This document shows positions 36,386 through 43,795 of a DNA stretch of 64,000 nt, one piece after another; the first letter of the stretch is position 1; the number at the start of each line of letters is the position of its first letter. The position numbers and the translations under genes were made by a program. The notes under the pieces were generated by a model, which worked only from the letters and a program-made list of their open reading frames with translations, did no database searches and was not told where the DNA came from. Origin of the DNA: Marinifilum flexuosum. GTDB lineage: Bacteria > Bacteroidota > Bacteroidia > Bacteroidales > Marinifilaceae. The stretch covers positions 1 to 64,000 of the forward strand of contig NZ_RAPQ01000012.1 in NCBI RefSeq assembly GCF_003610555.1, written 5' to 3'.

Positions 36386-37549
36386 ATGAGTGCAAGCTAT
36401 AAATTTGTTTACAATCGAAAAGGAAAACTGAACAGCGAGAATAAAGCACTGGTGCAACTTCGTGTGTATATGAATCGCAAGCAAAAGTTTTTTACTACTG
36501 GAGAGTATTTGCGAGAGTCGCAATGGGATGATGAAAAGAAAAAGATTGTTAATCATCCGAATGCAATTAAAAAGAATAAGAAGCTTCGTGATATGATTTC
36601 GAGTTTGGAAGATTACGAGATCCGGATAATGGACGAAGGTAAAAAATTTACTTTCGAACATGTTGAGCAGTTTTTATCGGGCGATTCGGATATAGGTTTT
36701 ATAGAATGGTGCCGAAAGAACCTGGAGGAAAAACAATCGTTAAAAGGAAGCACTTACCGTGCCATTACTGGCAAGCTGAATGTAATTGAACGAACAGGGA
36801 TACTCACAAGCTTTAAAGATTTAACTTTCGAGAACATTTTAAAGCTCGATAATATCTTGTTGCAGGATAAAGCACCACGAACCGTTTTTAAATATCACTC
36901 GGTGCTAAAAACATTTGTGAGCACTGCCATTAAAATGGATCTGTTAGCGGTGCAGAATAATCCGTACATTAAATTTCAGCCTAAAAGAGTACCCGATGCC
37001 AAGCGAAGGTATTTGGATGAAACAGAGGTGCGCAAATTGCAGGAAAAAGATTTTAGCACGAAAAGACTTCGAGAGATTCGCGATGTATTTTTATTTTCGG
37101 TTTATTCCGGATTATCATACGCCGACATTTGCGACATGAAAAAATCGGATTTGTACATAGATCATGAAGGGAACAAATGGATTTGGCGCGATAGAGTTAA
37201 AACCGATTTCGAATACAAAGTGCCATTGCTGCCACAAGCTGCCGAAATTATAGAACGATATGCCGATGATGGTTGTTTGCTGCCAGTAAAGAGCAATCAG
37301 AAGATGAATGAATATTTAAAAGAGATTGCCACAATTTGCGAAATAGATAAGAATCTAACCTTTCACATGGCCCGACATACATTTGCAACCACAATAACAC
37401 TGAGCAATGATGTGCCAATAAGTACGGTTAGCCGAATGATGGGCCATAGTAGTTTAAGAACCACACAGATTTATGCAAAGATTGTAGATACTAAAATGCT
37501 GGAGGATATGAATAACCTTCGTGAGAAAATGAAAAAAAGTAATAAATAA
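36386..37549 (+). CDS. int: tyrosine integrase, IntDOT-like
   Basis: The 387-residue integrase has an N-terminal arm-binding domain (KFVYNRKGKLNSENKALVQL), a SAM-like core-binding domain (about 105-215) and a catalytic domain. The His-x-x-Arg box is HMARHTFATT, the later His is in GHSSLRTT and the nucleophile is Tyr in IYAK. The usual first Arg is replaced by Ser in YSGLSYADIC, as known for Bacteroidetes IntDOT, where another Arg compensates. It inserts and excises the prophage at tRNA-Arg. Confidence 0.93.
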   Translation: MSASYKFVYNRKGKLNSENKALVQLRVYMNRKQKFFTTGEYLRESQWDDEKKKIVNHPNAIKKNKKLRDMISSLEDYEIRIMDEGKKFTFEHVEQFLSGDSDIGFIEWCRKNLEEKQSLKGSTYRAITGKLNVIERTGILTSFKDLTFENILKLDNILLQDKAPRTVFKYHSVLKTFVSTAIKMDLLAVQNNPYIKFQPKRVPDAKRRYLDETEVRKLQEKDFSTKRLREIRDVFLFSVYSGLSYADICDMKKSDLYIDHEGNKWIWRDRVKTDFEYKVPLLPQAAEIIERYADDGCLLPVKSNQKMNEYLKEIATICEIDKNLTFHMARHTFATTITLSNDVPISTVSRMMGHSSLRTTQIYAKIVDTKMLEDMNNLREKMKKSNK

Positions 37550-37560
37550 ATTACTTTTTA

Positions 37561-37592
37561 TTTGATTTATTGTAATAAATATATTACCTTTG
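37561..37592 (+). promoter_or_regulatory. promoter upstream of 37625 gene
   Basis: TTTG (37561-37564) and TACCTTTG (37585-37592) with a 20-bp spacer match the Bacteroidota promoter well. It directs 37625-38485. Confidence 0.7.
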
Positions 37593-37624
37593 ATATATCA
37601 AAGAATAAATAAAAGCACAATATC

Positions 37625-38014
37625 ATGAGTGAATATTACAAAATAAAAGGATTAAAAGTAAGAGTATCAGATCACGAACCTAATTTCTCAATGGATAGAA
37701 TTAGAGGAAGAAATAATGTTGAACTTTACACAGTTGACGCTTGCGGTACCAAGCTAAGCGTTATTAGTCAAATTGAAAGATATTGCGAAAAAAACGATTT
37801 AAATATTGAGCTATTTAGCGAGATTATTAAAGATTATCCAGATGAAGAATATGTGCCAAGTATTACTATTGAAAAAGTAGAAGTTACTGCTGAATTTATC
37901 GAAGGTTATCACGCTATTTCTGGTAAAGGTTCAATGAAGAAAAAAGACCGCTATTGCGAGAAATATGGTATTGATTCGTTTAAAGTATCACAAGGTTACT
38001 ATATCGTAAAATAA
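37625..38014 (+). CDS. prophage protein of unknown function
   Basis: The 129-residue protein, mixed alpha/beta by appearance, opens EYYKIKGLKVRVSDHEPNFS. No family recognised. It starts a three-gene plus-strand unit after a clear promoter, and the next start is 6 bp past its stop. Confidence 0.7.
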   Translation: MSEYYKIKGLKVRVSDHEPNFSMDRIRGRNNVELYTVDACGTKLSVISQIERYCEKNDLNIELFSEIIKDYPDEEYVPSITIEKVEVTAEFIEGYHAISGKGSMKKKDRYCEKYGIDSFKVSQGYYIVK

Positions 38015-38019
38015 TAAAT

Positions 38020-38202
38020 ATGACCACCCACGAAAAATACAAAGCAATGAAAAAGGCATTAGGATTGACTAATGCCGACATTGCTGAGATAATTGGCATA
38101 TCTCCCAATAGCGTAAAAAATCAGACACAAAGCAGCAAAGAACTGCCTACCTGGGCAAAGAGTATGATATTTGTTTGGGAAAAATTGAAAGCTGATGAGT
38201 AA
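38020..38202 (+). CDS. small HTH protein
   Basis: The 60-residue protein has a helix-turn-helix: KALGLTNADIAEIIGISPNS. It overlaps the following gene by 8 bp. Probably a DNA-binding regulator of the small prophage unit. Confidence 0.7.
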   Translation: MTTHEKYKAMKKALGLTNADIAEIIGISPNSVKNQTQSSKELPTWAKSMIFVWEKLKADE

Positions 38203-38485
38203 GAAAAGATGGAGTGCCGACGAATTACAAGTGTTAAAGAAACACTATGTAGGCAATGCAATTGAGGAAGTATTGAAATTGTTACCTGGACGAAGCAAGG
38301 ATGCAGTGCAATGGAAAGCCAGCCAATTGGGCTTGTTAATTCGCGATGGAAAACAACGAAAGGCAAACAAAAAGATAATTGCCAACGTAACCGAAGAGCA
38401 TTATAAAAAATTGGGCCATTCGAGAAATCACAGCCGGATAGTGCGCGAAGCTTTAGACTTATATTTTAAAGAAAAAGAGGAATAA
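38195..38485 (+). CDS. small DNA-binding protein (SANT-like plus ribbon-helix-helix-like)
   Basis: In 96 residues it combines an N-terminal Myb/SANT-like helix set (RWSADELQVLKKHYVG ... SKDAVQWKASQLGL) with a C-terminal stretch RNHSRIVREALDLYFKEKEE that resembles a ribbon-helix-helix. Role unknown. A bidirectional terminator overlaps the stop. Confidence 0.65.
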   Translation: MSKKRWSADELQVLKKHYVGNAIEEVLKLLPGRSKDAVQWKASQLGLLIRDGKQRKANKKIIANVTEEHYKKLGHSRNHSRIVREALDLYFKEKEE

Positions 38486-38503
38486 AAACTATTCCTCTTT
38501 TTT
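38476..38503. terminator. bidirectional terminator
   Basis: AGAGGAAT (38476) pairs with ATTCCTCT (38491), with an A run on the left and T7 on the right. It separates the plus-strand unit from the minus-strand lysogeny genes and overlaps the stops of both. Confidence 0.85.
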
Positions 38504-38788
38504 TGTAATGATATAAACTCGTATGGTGTTTGCCATTGCTACACTCATGTGAACCTCTTTAATAGTCCAGCCTTTCTTTTTAAAATGATTAACCACTGCT
38601 ACCGGACTTAAAAACCTTCCACCTTTTTCGTTCTTAATTTTGTATGGCTTTTCTTTTCCGTTATCAAAGTACACATCTACTTTGTTAACGATACCAGATT
38701 GAATAACGGTTACTTCTGCATATTTATCGGCAAAGCAAAAAGCCGATGTAGCAAGAATAAATAAACTTACAAGTAGTAATTTTTTCAT
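38489..38788 (-). CDS. small exported protein of the lysogeny module
   Basis: The 99-residue protein has a signal peptide (residues 1-20, KLLLVSLFILATSAFCFA). The mature part is short and beta/alpha, with no family recognised. It is on the repressor strand, so likely expressed in the lysogen. A secreted product from a lysogen fits a superinfection-exclusion or conversion (moron) role, but that is a guess. Confidence 0.7.
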   Translation of the reverse strand: MKKLLLVSLFILATSAFCFADKYAEVTVIQSGIVNKVDVYFDNGKEKPYKIKNEKGGRFLSPVAVVNHFKKKGWTIKEVHMSVAMANTIRVYIITKKEE

Positions 38789-38792
38789 GATA

Positions 38793-39026
38793 TCATTTTT
38801 TAATGTTATTGTTAATTATATTTACATTAATAGTAATATTTTTATCTGTTTCAATTGGCTCTTCTATAATGTTATAAATTCTAGAAAATTTATGAGTGAA
38901 ATTATTAATAAGCTGTAAAAGTTCTTGTTCTTTTTTTAAAATCAGTTCCTCTTTTTGTAGTAGTTTTTCTTCTTTTTCCAGTATTTTCTCCTCTCTTCGG
39001 AGAATTTCTTCCAGTTCTTTTCCCAT
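38793..39026 (-). CDS. coiled-coil protein
   Basis: The 77-residue protein is a heptad-rich coiled coil (LEEILRREEKILEKEEKLLQ) followed by a hydrophobic Ile/Asn-rich tail. It is 4 bp upstream of the secreted protein gene, probably in the same transcript. A membrane or multimerisation role is possible; not recognised. Its leader carries the GACGACTAA box shared with the RNA locus next door. Confidence 0.65.
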   Translation of the reverse strand: MGKELEEILRREEKILEKEEKLLQKEELILKKEQELLQLINNFTHKFSRIYNIIEEPIETDKNITINVNIINNNIKK

Positions 39027-39167
39027 AGCAATAATTCAGATTAGTCGTCGTGAACGAAAATAAAAAAAATATTTATTTATCAGAATTAAAGAAGGGTAAA
39101 GTTTAAAGGAACTTAAAAGGATAGAAAGATTAAATATTTAATTTTTCACTATAATATGTAATATTGT

Positions 39168-39198
39168 TTTGCAAGCTTAAATTGATTTTTTACATTTG
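39168..39198 (+). promoter_or_regulatory. promoter of the 39203 RNA
   Basis: TTTG (39168-39171) and TACATTTG (39191-39198) with a 19-bp spacer fit the Bacteroidota consensus exactly. No open frame starts downstream; the start of transcription would fall at about 39203-39206, the first base of a closing stem. Confidence 0.75.
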
Positions 39199-39202
39199 CA
39201 GT

Positions 39203-39329
39203 GACGACTAAAATTTTAATGTGGCTATACCGTAATTCTGACAAATCATATTGTCAGGGTAGCGTGTAAATAAGTACTTTCGAGTGTGAATAGCCGCAAC
39301 TTTTCTCGGTATGCCGCTGATTAGTCGTC
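39203..39329 (+). ncRNA. candidate structured small RNA of the prophage
   Basis: GACGACTAA (39203-39211) pairs perfectly with TTAGTCGTC (39321-39329), closing a 127-nt domain. Inside it GGCTATACCG (39223) pairs with CGGTATGCC (39307; one bulged T), and CTGACA/TGTCAG form a hairpin (39238-39257). TTGTCAGGG (39251) can instead pair with CCCTGACAA (39334), an alternative structure. The consensus promoter starts transcription at the first closing base. No coding frame is present. It lies between the repressor and the coiled-coil gene on the other strand. Confidence 0.6.
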
Positions 39330-39380
39330 AACGCCCTGACAACCTTATATATTAGGAAAGTGGTTAGTTGGGTTTGAAGT

Positions 39381-39770
39381 TTACTCTTTTCGCATTTCTT
39401 TGCGATACATTTCTAAAAGCTCGTCTTTAGTTTTTGCCAGCTCTTTTTTAGTTTCTTCCAATTCTTCACGTAATTGTTTTACCACGTCGCTTTCGTAATG
39501 CGATTGATGATCCCTTACACTTACATCATTGTTAATGGTATTTACATTGTAGTTAGATGAACTGGTATTAATCCCTTCAATTTTCTCTAACACTTTGGCC
39601 TCGCTAATTTTCATTGCTTTCGCCAATTTGTTTAGTATGCCAGTACTAATCTTATCGGCACGAATTAATTTGTGTAAATTTTGTTCGGTAGTACCAATTT
39701 TTTCGGCTGCCTCTTTCACACTTCCAAATTTGTCGATCAGAAGTTGTTTTAATAAAAATCCTTTTATCAT
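39381..39770 (-). CDS. Cro/CI-like prophage repressor without peptidase domain
   Basis: The 129-residue protein has an N-terminal HTH (KFGSVKEAAEKIGTTEQNLHK), a linker and a coiled-coil C-terminus (about 95-125, TKKELAKTKDELLEMYRK). There is no S24/LexA-type peptidase, so induction is unlikely to be by RecA-driven cleavage. It faces the plus-strand early genes and has two 17-bp operator sites just upstream (39822-39856). Confidence 0.8.
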   Translation of the reverse strand: MIKGFLLKQLLIDKFGSVKEAAEKIGTTEQNLHKLIRADKISTGILNKLAKAMKISEAKVLEKIEGINTSSSNYNVNTINNDVSVRDHQSHYESDVVKQLREELEETKKELAKTKDELLEMYRKEMRKE

Positions 39771-39821
39771 TTGATTTAATGTTAGTTAGCAATTATTTTA
39801 ATTTTTTTCATCAAAAATAGA

Positions 39822-39856
39822 CTAAATTATTTGTTTAGTTTAAACAATAGGTTTAA
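39822..39856. promoter_or_regulatory. two adjacent operator sites
   Basis: Site 1 (39822-39838) CTAAAT-N5-GTTTAG and site 2 (39840-39856) TTAAAC-N5-GTTTAA lie one base apart between the divergent repressor and 39922 genes. They share the 17-bp form YTAAAC-N5-GTTTAR with five further sites in the prophage. Confidence 0.8.
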
Positions 39857-39921
39857 TATTGCCTTGTCGAATTATTCAAATATACGTATAAATTATACAA
39901 AATGTTTAAAAAATAGATGAA

Positions 39922-40140
39922 ATGGAAGAAAAAACTAATGAAACGGTTGAAATAAATGAGCAACCAATTAAATCAAAAGTTGAATTAATGGAAGATAGAT
40001 GGCGCGAATTATACCGCGAAGGCAAGCGAGGCGAAGCCATTCTAAAAGTATTGTGTGCTGAATTTTTTTATAAACATCCAGTAAGTATTTATAGAGTTTT
40101 GGATGTATCGAAGTTAAGATTAGAGATGAGAGAGCAATAA
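39922..40140 (+). CDS. small early prophage protein
   Basis: The 72-residue protein is acidic at its N-terminus (TNETVEINEQPIKSK) and helical later. It is the first gene to the right of the repressor, the position of Cro or an antirepressor, but I see no HTH. Function unknown. Confidence 0.65.
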   Translation: MEEKTNETVEINEQPIKSKVELMEDRWRELYREGKRGEAILKVLCAEFFYKHPVSIYRVLDVSKLRLEMREQ

Positions 40141-40167
40141 TCTCTTTGATATTTTTTTGCTCAATTA

Positions 40168-40184
40168 CTAAACGTTTTGTTTAG
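40168..40184. promoter_or_regulatory. operator site upstream of 40223
   Basis: CTAAAC-N5-GTTTAG, a perfect 17-bp palindrome, lies 39 bp before the next start. Confidence 0.75.
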
Positions 40185-40222
40185 TCTTTAAACAAAAACT
40201 AACCTTAAAAACCTAAAAAACA

Positions 40223-40534
40223 ATGAGCCTAATTGAAATTAAAGAAGATGAACTAGTAATTAAACGTGCCGAATTAACAGCATTGGTTGATGCCGTACAA
40301 GGTATGCGCGAAGAAATGAAAAACCTCACCCTAAATGCAAAGTTAGATGTGTATTGCAAAGGCGATATTGTAACAGGCAAGGCCGTGCGAATGATTATGG
40401 GTTGGAGTGAATCTACTTTTAGCAGAAGATTGCAAGATGAAGAAAACCCAATACCAATGACTAAGGAAGGCAAGGGCTACGCAATGCCACGAGCTGAGTT
40501 TATTGAATACTACAACCAAGTTTTTAACTCCTAA
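40223..40534 (+). CDS. HTH/excisionase-like protein
   Basis: The 103-residue protein has a coiled N-terminal part and then GWSESTFSRRLQDEENPIPM, a MerR/excisionase-like winged helix with a downstream beta wing (GKGYAMPRAEFIEYY). It may be the excisionase or an early regulator. Confidence 0.65.
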   Translation: MSLIEIKEDELVIKRAELTALVDAVQGMREEMKNLTLNAKLDVYCKGDIVTGKAVRMIMGWSESTFSRRLQDEENPIPMTKEGKGYAMPRAEFIEYYNQVFNS

Positions 40535-40545
40535 AATTTTACCTA

Positions 40546-40767
40546 ATGAACCTTGAAAATTTTAACCCCGACGAATTTATAAACCAGTTTAATGTAAAGC
40601 TGGAAAATGAAGGTGCAACACCTGAAGAAAGCAGAGCATTTAAAATGGGTGTTTACGCAATGGTTGGCGGCTTTGAAGGACTACTAGAAAAAGGTGCAAC
40701 CACCTCCGACTTAACCACCATTTGCAAAATGTTTGGCAAAGAATTGAAAGGAGGTTGTGATGACTAA
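40546..40767 (+). CDS. small early prophage protein
   Basis: The 73-residue protein (LENFNPDEFINQFNVKLENEG) has no recognised family. The next gene starts within it (8-bp overlap), a sign of translational coupling. Confidence 0.6.
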   Translation: MNLENFNPDEFINQFNVKLENEGATPEESRAFKMGVYAMVGGFEGLLEKGATTSDLTTICKMFGKELKGGCDD

Positions 40768-41338
40768 AGAGGAATTTAAAAAGTCATTAGGTGAGCTTTG
40801 GTTAGATTTAAAACTATCAGATAAAGAGTTAGAGAGGTTTTGCGAAATAACAGACAAGATCTATGAAAATGCCTTCATGGGAGGATTGGGGAGTAAACAA
40901 ACAATAGTATGTCCCGAATGTAATTTAGTTCAAGTTGGAACCATACAGAAAACATTACCATTCCCAACATTCATTCATGAATGCGATAAGTGCGGACATA
41001 TAATAATGGAAAGTGAATGGCAAGAAGCGAAAACACTACACCTAAACCTCAAAAAGCAATGGTTTGAACTAATCAAGTCAGGCGAGAAAAAGGAAGAGTA
41101 TCGAGAGATATCAGAGTATTGGAATAACCGTTTCGCATCTATGCTTTGTGATTTTGAAATGTCAGAAGTAAAAACAATTACTTTCTCTAATGGCTATTCG
41201 AAAGACCGCCCACAATTCGAAATTGAATTAAAAGGAATTTTTATCCGAGAAGGCAAAGAAGAATGGGGAGCTGAACCAAATAAAAAGTATTACGTGCTTA
41301 AACTTGGAAAGCTTTACCCTGTAGGTAATACAGAGTAA
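40760..41338 (+). CDS. zinc-ribbon/ASCH-like protein
   Basis: ATG 40760, behind an AAAGGAGG ribosome site (40747-40754), is preferred to the upstream GTG. The 192-residue protein has a zinc ribbon (CPECNLVQVG ... CDKCGHI) and a C-terminal domain LHLNLKKQWFELIKSGEKKE, resembling ASCH/DUF3850-type nucleic-acid-binding domains. Function unknown. Confidence 0.75.
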   Translation: MTKEEFKKSLGELWLDLKLSDKELERFCEITDKIYENAFMGGLGSKQTIVCPECNLVQVGTIQKTLPFPTFIHECDKCGHIIMESEWQEAKTLHLNLKKQWFELIKSGEKKEEYREISEYWNNRFASMLCDFEMSEVKTITFSNGYSKDRPQFEIELKGIFIREGKEEWGAEPNKKYYVLKLGKLYPVGNTE

Positions 41339-41341
41339 ACC

Positions 41342-41469
41342 CACGCACAAAAAAGGGTACGAATACACAGGCATTTTTAGCCTGTAATTTTTTAAAACTT
41401 GCCAATAGCGCAAGCAAACACGCACAAATATAGGGTACGCATACACCGATAATTTGCGGAAAATTATCG
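41342..41469 (+). repeat. motif copies 1 and 2 with following hairpins
   Basis: A motif CACGCACAAA...GGGTACGNATACAC occurs at 41342-41368 and 41419-41446. Each is followed by a hairpin: ACAGGC/GCCTGT with a T run, and CGATAATTT/AAATTATCG. Two related copies lie inside the next gene (42364, 42429). The gap 41339-41486 has no gene. Confidence 0.8.
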
Positions 41470-41486
41470 CTCTCAAAATCTAAACA

Positions 41487-42845
41487 TTGATAGACGGAAT
41501 AAACATAGAATTGATTGGCTTCGATTGCAGGATTTGGGAAAAGAACTCTAGGCTTAAGTTTTCTGTTTTAAAGGATTGCGAAAGCGATGAACCAATGGGA
41601 AGCAAGCGAGCACACTACGAAGGTTTAACCTTTATAATAGAACCGAAGGGAACGGCCAGAGTAAAAGGATCTATTCACAGATATTACAACCAAGGAACGC
41701 ACAATGCCGACCGTTTTACTTTTGAAAATTTTGCAATTGCTGTTGACATGTTAACCGAATTTGGCATAAAGGCTGATGAAGCAATATTGAGAAGCTTTGA
41801 GCTGGGTGTAAATCTTGATACCAGTTTAAGCAAAATCGATAATAAAAGCTACTTGGAAAGTATTGTGTTTTGCAAAGGTGTAAAACGTTCTGATATGGAG
41901 ATCCATGAAAAGCTGGGTTACGGTTACGTTTACAAAACCACGAATGCCAAATACAAATGGTACGATAAATCGATACAATCGGAAATAAAGGATAAGCAAT
42001 TGTTGCGAGTTGAAACCAAGTTTACACGCATGCGCTCGGTTGAGAATTACAGCATTAACACCTTAGCCGACCTCCTAAACGAAAGCAAGCTGGATAAACT
42101 GATAGTAGATAAATTCCTGAAACCCATTGAGGAAACCATCTTTTTTGAATGGAGGCAAATTCCAAGCACTCGTAAAATCCCCAAAAAGTACAAAAGCAAG
42201 TTTAAAGATTTACGAAATCCTGATTGGTGGATTAAAGATGAGCGCAGCCGAAAGGAACGACATCGTAACAAATTGTTGCTTGAAAAACTGATTAAGCTGT
42301 ATGCAAAACGCGATATCAAAAACATTCTGAAAGGCTTAATATCATTGGAGCTACAAGCCATTACACGCAGAAAAAAAGGGGACGAATACACCGCCTTTGA
42401 GAAGCTTAAAAAATGGTGCTCGGAAAATCACGCAGTAAAAAAGGGGACGAATGCACAACGTATAGTAGGGTGCGACGACCAAAGGGAGTCGATAAGAAGG
42501 TACTGCATAATATGTGGCAAGGATATCACCCACCAAAATAAGAACTCGAAGTACTGCAACGACAACCGAAAATGCAGAGATAAAGCATACAACATTAAGG
42601 TATCGGAAAAACGAAAGGCCAACAGAAGCAAGAAGGAAAAAGAGATTTTGAACCTGATTGAAACAATGGGCCAGCAATTGAAGCTGGTTAAAACCTCTAA
42701 GCCCAAGAAAGGGGCTAAAGGCAAATCGAGACAGACATCAATAGTAGTAAAGGTAAATGGTAAATCGAAACATTACCACGGTGCACAAGCTCGATTCTTC
42801 TTAAATGAATTTGAAAAGAAAATGAAACCTAAACCTAAACTATGA
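41487..42845 (+). CDS. replication-initiator-like protein (gene II/X-like, tentative)
   Basis: From TTG 41487 the protein has 452 residues; no ATG is near the start. The N-terminal half resembles phage/plasmid replication proteins of the II/X type: IHRYYNQGTHNADRFTF, then KWYDKSIQ and LRVETKFTRMR. The C-terminal part has a zinc ribbon (YCIICGKDITHQNKNSKYCN) and a basic tail. It probably nicks the phage origin. Two copies of the 28-nt motif lie inside it. Family assignment is from memory of the pattern. Confidence 0.55.
   Translation: MIDGINIELIGFDCRIWEKNSRLKFSVLKDCESDEPMGSKRAHYEGLTFIIEPKGTARVKGSIHRYYNQGTHNADRFTFENFAIAVDMLTEFGIKADEAILRSFELGVNLDTSLSKIDNKSYLESIVFCKGVKRSDMEIHEKLGYGYVYKTTNAKYKWYDKSIQSEIKDKQLLRVETKFTRMRSVENYSINTLADLLNESKLDKLIVDKFLKPIEETIFFEWRQIPSTRKIPKKYKSKFKDLRNPDWWIKDERSRKERHRNKLLLEKLIKLYAKRDIKNILKGLISLELQAITRRKKGDEYTAFEKLKKWCSENHAVKKGTNAQRIVGCDDQRESIRRYCIICGKDITHQNKNSKYCNDNRKCRDKAYNIKVSEKRKANRSKKEKEILNLIETMGQQLKLVKTSKPKKGAKGKSRQTSIVVKVNGKSKHYHGAQARFFLNEFEKKMKPKPKL
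42364..42456 (+). repeat. motif copies 3 and 4 inside the initiator-like gene
   Basis: CACGCAGAAAAA...GGGGACGAATACAC at 42364-42391 and CACGCAGTAAAA...GGGGACGAATGCAC at 42429-42456. The motif is read in different frames (TRRKKGDEYT and HAVKKGTNAQ), so DNA and not protein sequence is conserved. Confidence 0.85.
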
Positions 42846-43054
42846 AACAAATTGTATTAGATGCACTCGAAAGCTTAACCCAGGAAAAGAAAGATGCAAA
42901 ACAGTTTCCTACTCATGTACTGGAGTTGGATTTGAACAAGGAAATAAGGAAACGATTAAAATCGGCATTGCACGAATTAAGACGAGAGGAAAAAATAAGA
43001 TTCGGTGAAACTTTGAATAATAATTTTTTCGAGTTGATAGAAACAAAAAAATAA
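42842..43054 (+). CDS. small prophage protein
   Basis: The 70-residue protein overlaps the initiator-like stop by 4 bp (ATGA) and is basic and helical (EIRKRLKSALHELRREEKIR). Co-translated with the initiator; perhaps an accessory factor. Unknown family. Confidence 0.65.
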   Translation: MKQIVLDALESLTQEKKDAKQFPTHVLELDLNKEIRKRLKSALHELRREEKIRFGETLNNNFFELIETKK

Positions 43055-43055
43055 T

Positions 43056-43133
43056 GGTGCAAATAGGGTATGCCTTTCGCGAACCATGCTTAAAGTGGTT
43101 CAATAAGTACGAAACGAGTATGTAAAATGCACC
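43056..43133. repeat. nested inverted repeats upstream of the serine recombinase
   Basis: GGTGCA (43056)/TGCACC (43128) enclose GAACCA (43081)/TGGTTC (43096). This fills the 111-bp gap before the recombinase start, where resolvases usually have their res sites. GCAAATAGGGTATGC inside is a weak match to the 27-nt motif. Confidence 0.55.
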
Positions 43134-43165
43134 ACAATAAAGAAACCATTTAAAACGAACCCCAC

Positions 43166-43795
43166 ATGAGAGTTTATGGATATTTAAGAGCATCGACCGA
43201 CGATCAGGATGCAAACCGAGCAAAAACCACTTTGTGTGATTTCGCCGAAAGTTTGGAAATAAAAATTTCAGCTTGGTTTGTCGAAAATGAATCGGGCGCA
43301 AAATTAAGTCGCCCCGAATTATTTCGATTGTTGGAATTGGCTGAGCCAGGTGATGGAATTTTGATTGAGCAAATCGACAGAATTACAAGATTAGATGAAA
43401 ACGATTGGACGAAATTGAAAAGTATCATTATCGAGAATAAATTAAAAATTATTTCGATGGACTTGCCAACCTCTTACAATCTTCCAAAATCGAATGATGA
43501 ATTTCAAAAAAGAATACTTGATATCATTAACAGCATGATGCTGGATATTCTTGCCGCCACCGCTCGCAAAGATTATGTGGATAGAAAAAGACGACAAGCC
43601 GAAGGTGTGAAAAAAGCAAAACTGCAAGGCAAGTACAAAGGCAGACCCGAAGATTTAGAACTACAGGAAAAAATTGAAAGTCTGCTTACCGATGGCAAGA
43701 GCTACAACTACATACAAAACATGTTGGGATGTGCTCGCGGTACGATTTCGAAAATTAGTAAGAGGATTAAAGAAGAAAGTAATGGAATTGATTAG
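43166..43795 (+). CDS. serine recombinase (resolvase/invertase)
   Basis: The 209-residue protein begins MRVYGYLRASTDDQDANR with the catalytic Ser in YLRAST, followed by ESGAKLSRPELFRLLE and DGILIEQIDRITR. A C-terminal HTH (YNYIQNMLGCARGTISK) completes the small resolvase/invertase form. Role in the phage unknown: resolution, inversion or a second integration step. Confidence 0.9.
   Translation: MRVYGYLRASTDDQDANRAKTTLCDFAESLEIKISAWFVENESGAKLSRPELFRLLELAEPGDGILIEQIDRITRLDENDWTKLKSIIIENKLKIISMDLPTSYNLPKSNDEFQKRILDIINSMMLDILAATARKDYVDRKRRQAEGVKKAKLQGKYKGRPEDLELQEKIESLLTDGKSYNYIQNMLGCARGTISKISKRIKEESNGID

Noticed and set aside
39203-39329. Retron msr-msd RNA
   Set aside because: Closing inverted repeats look similar, but no reverse transcriptase is coded nearby.
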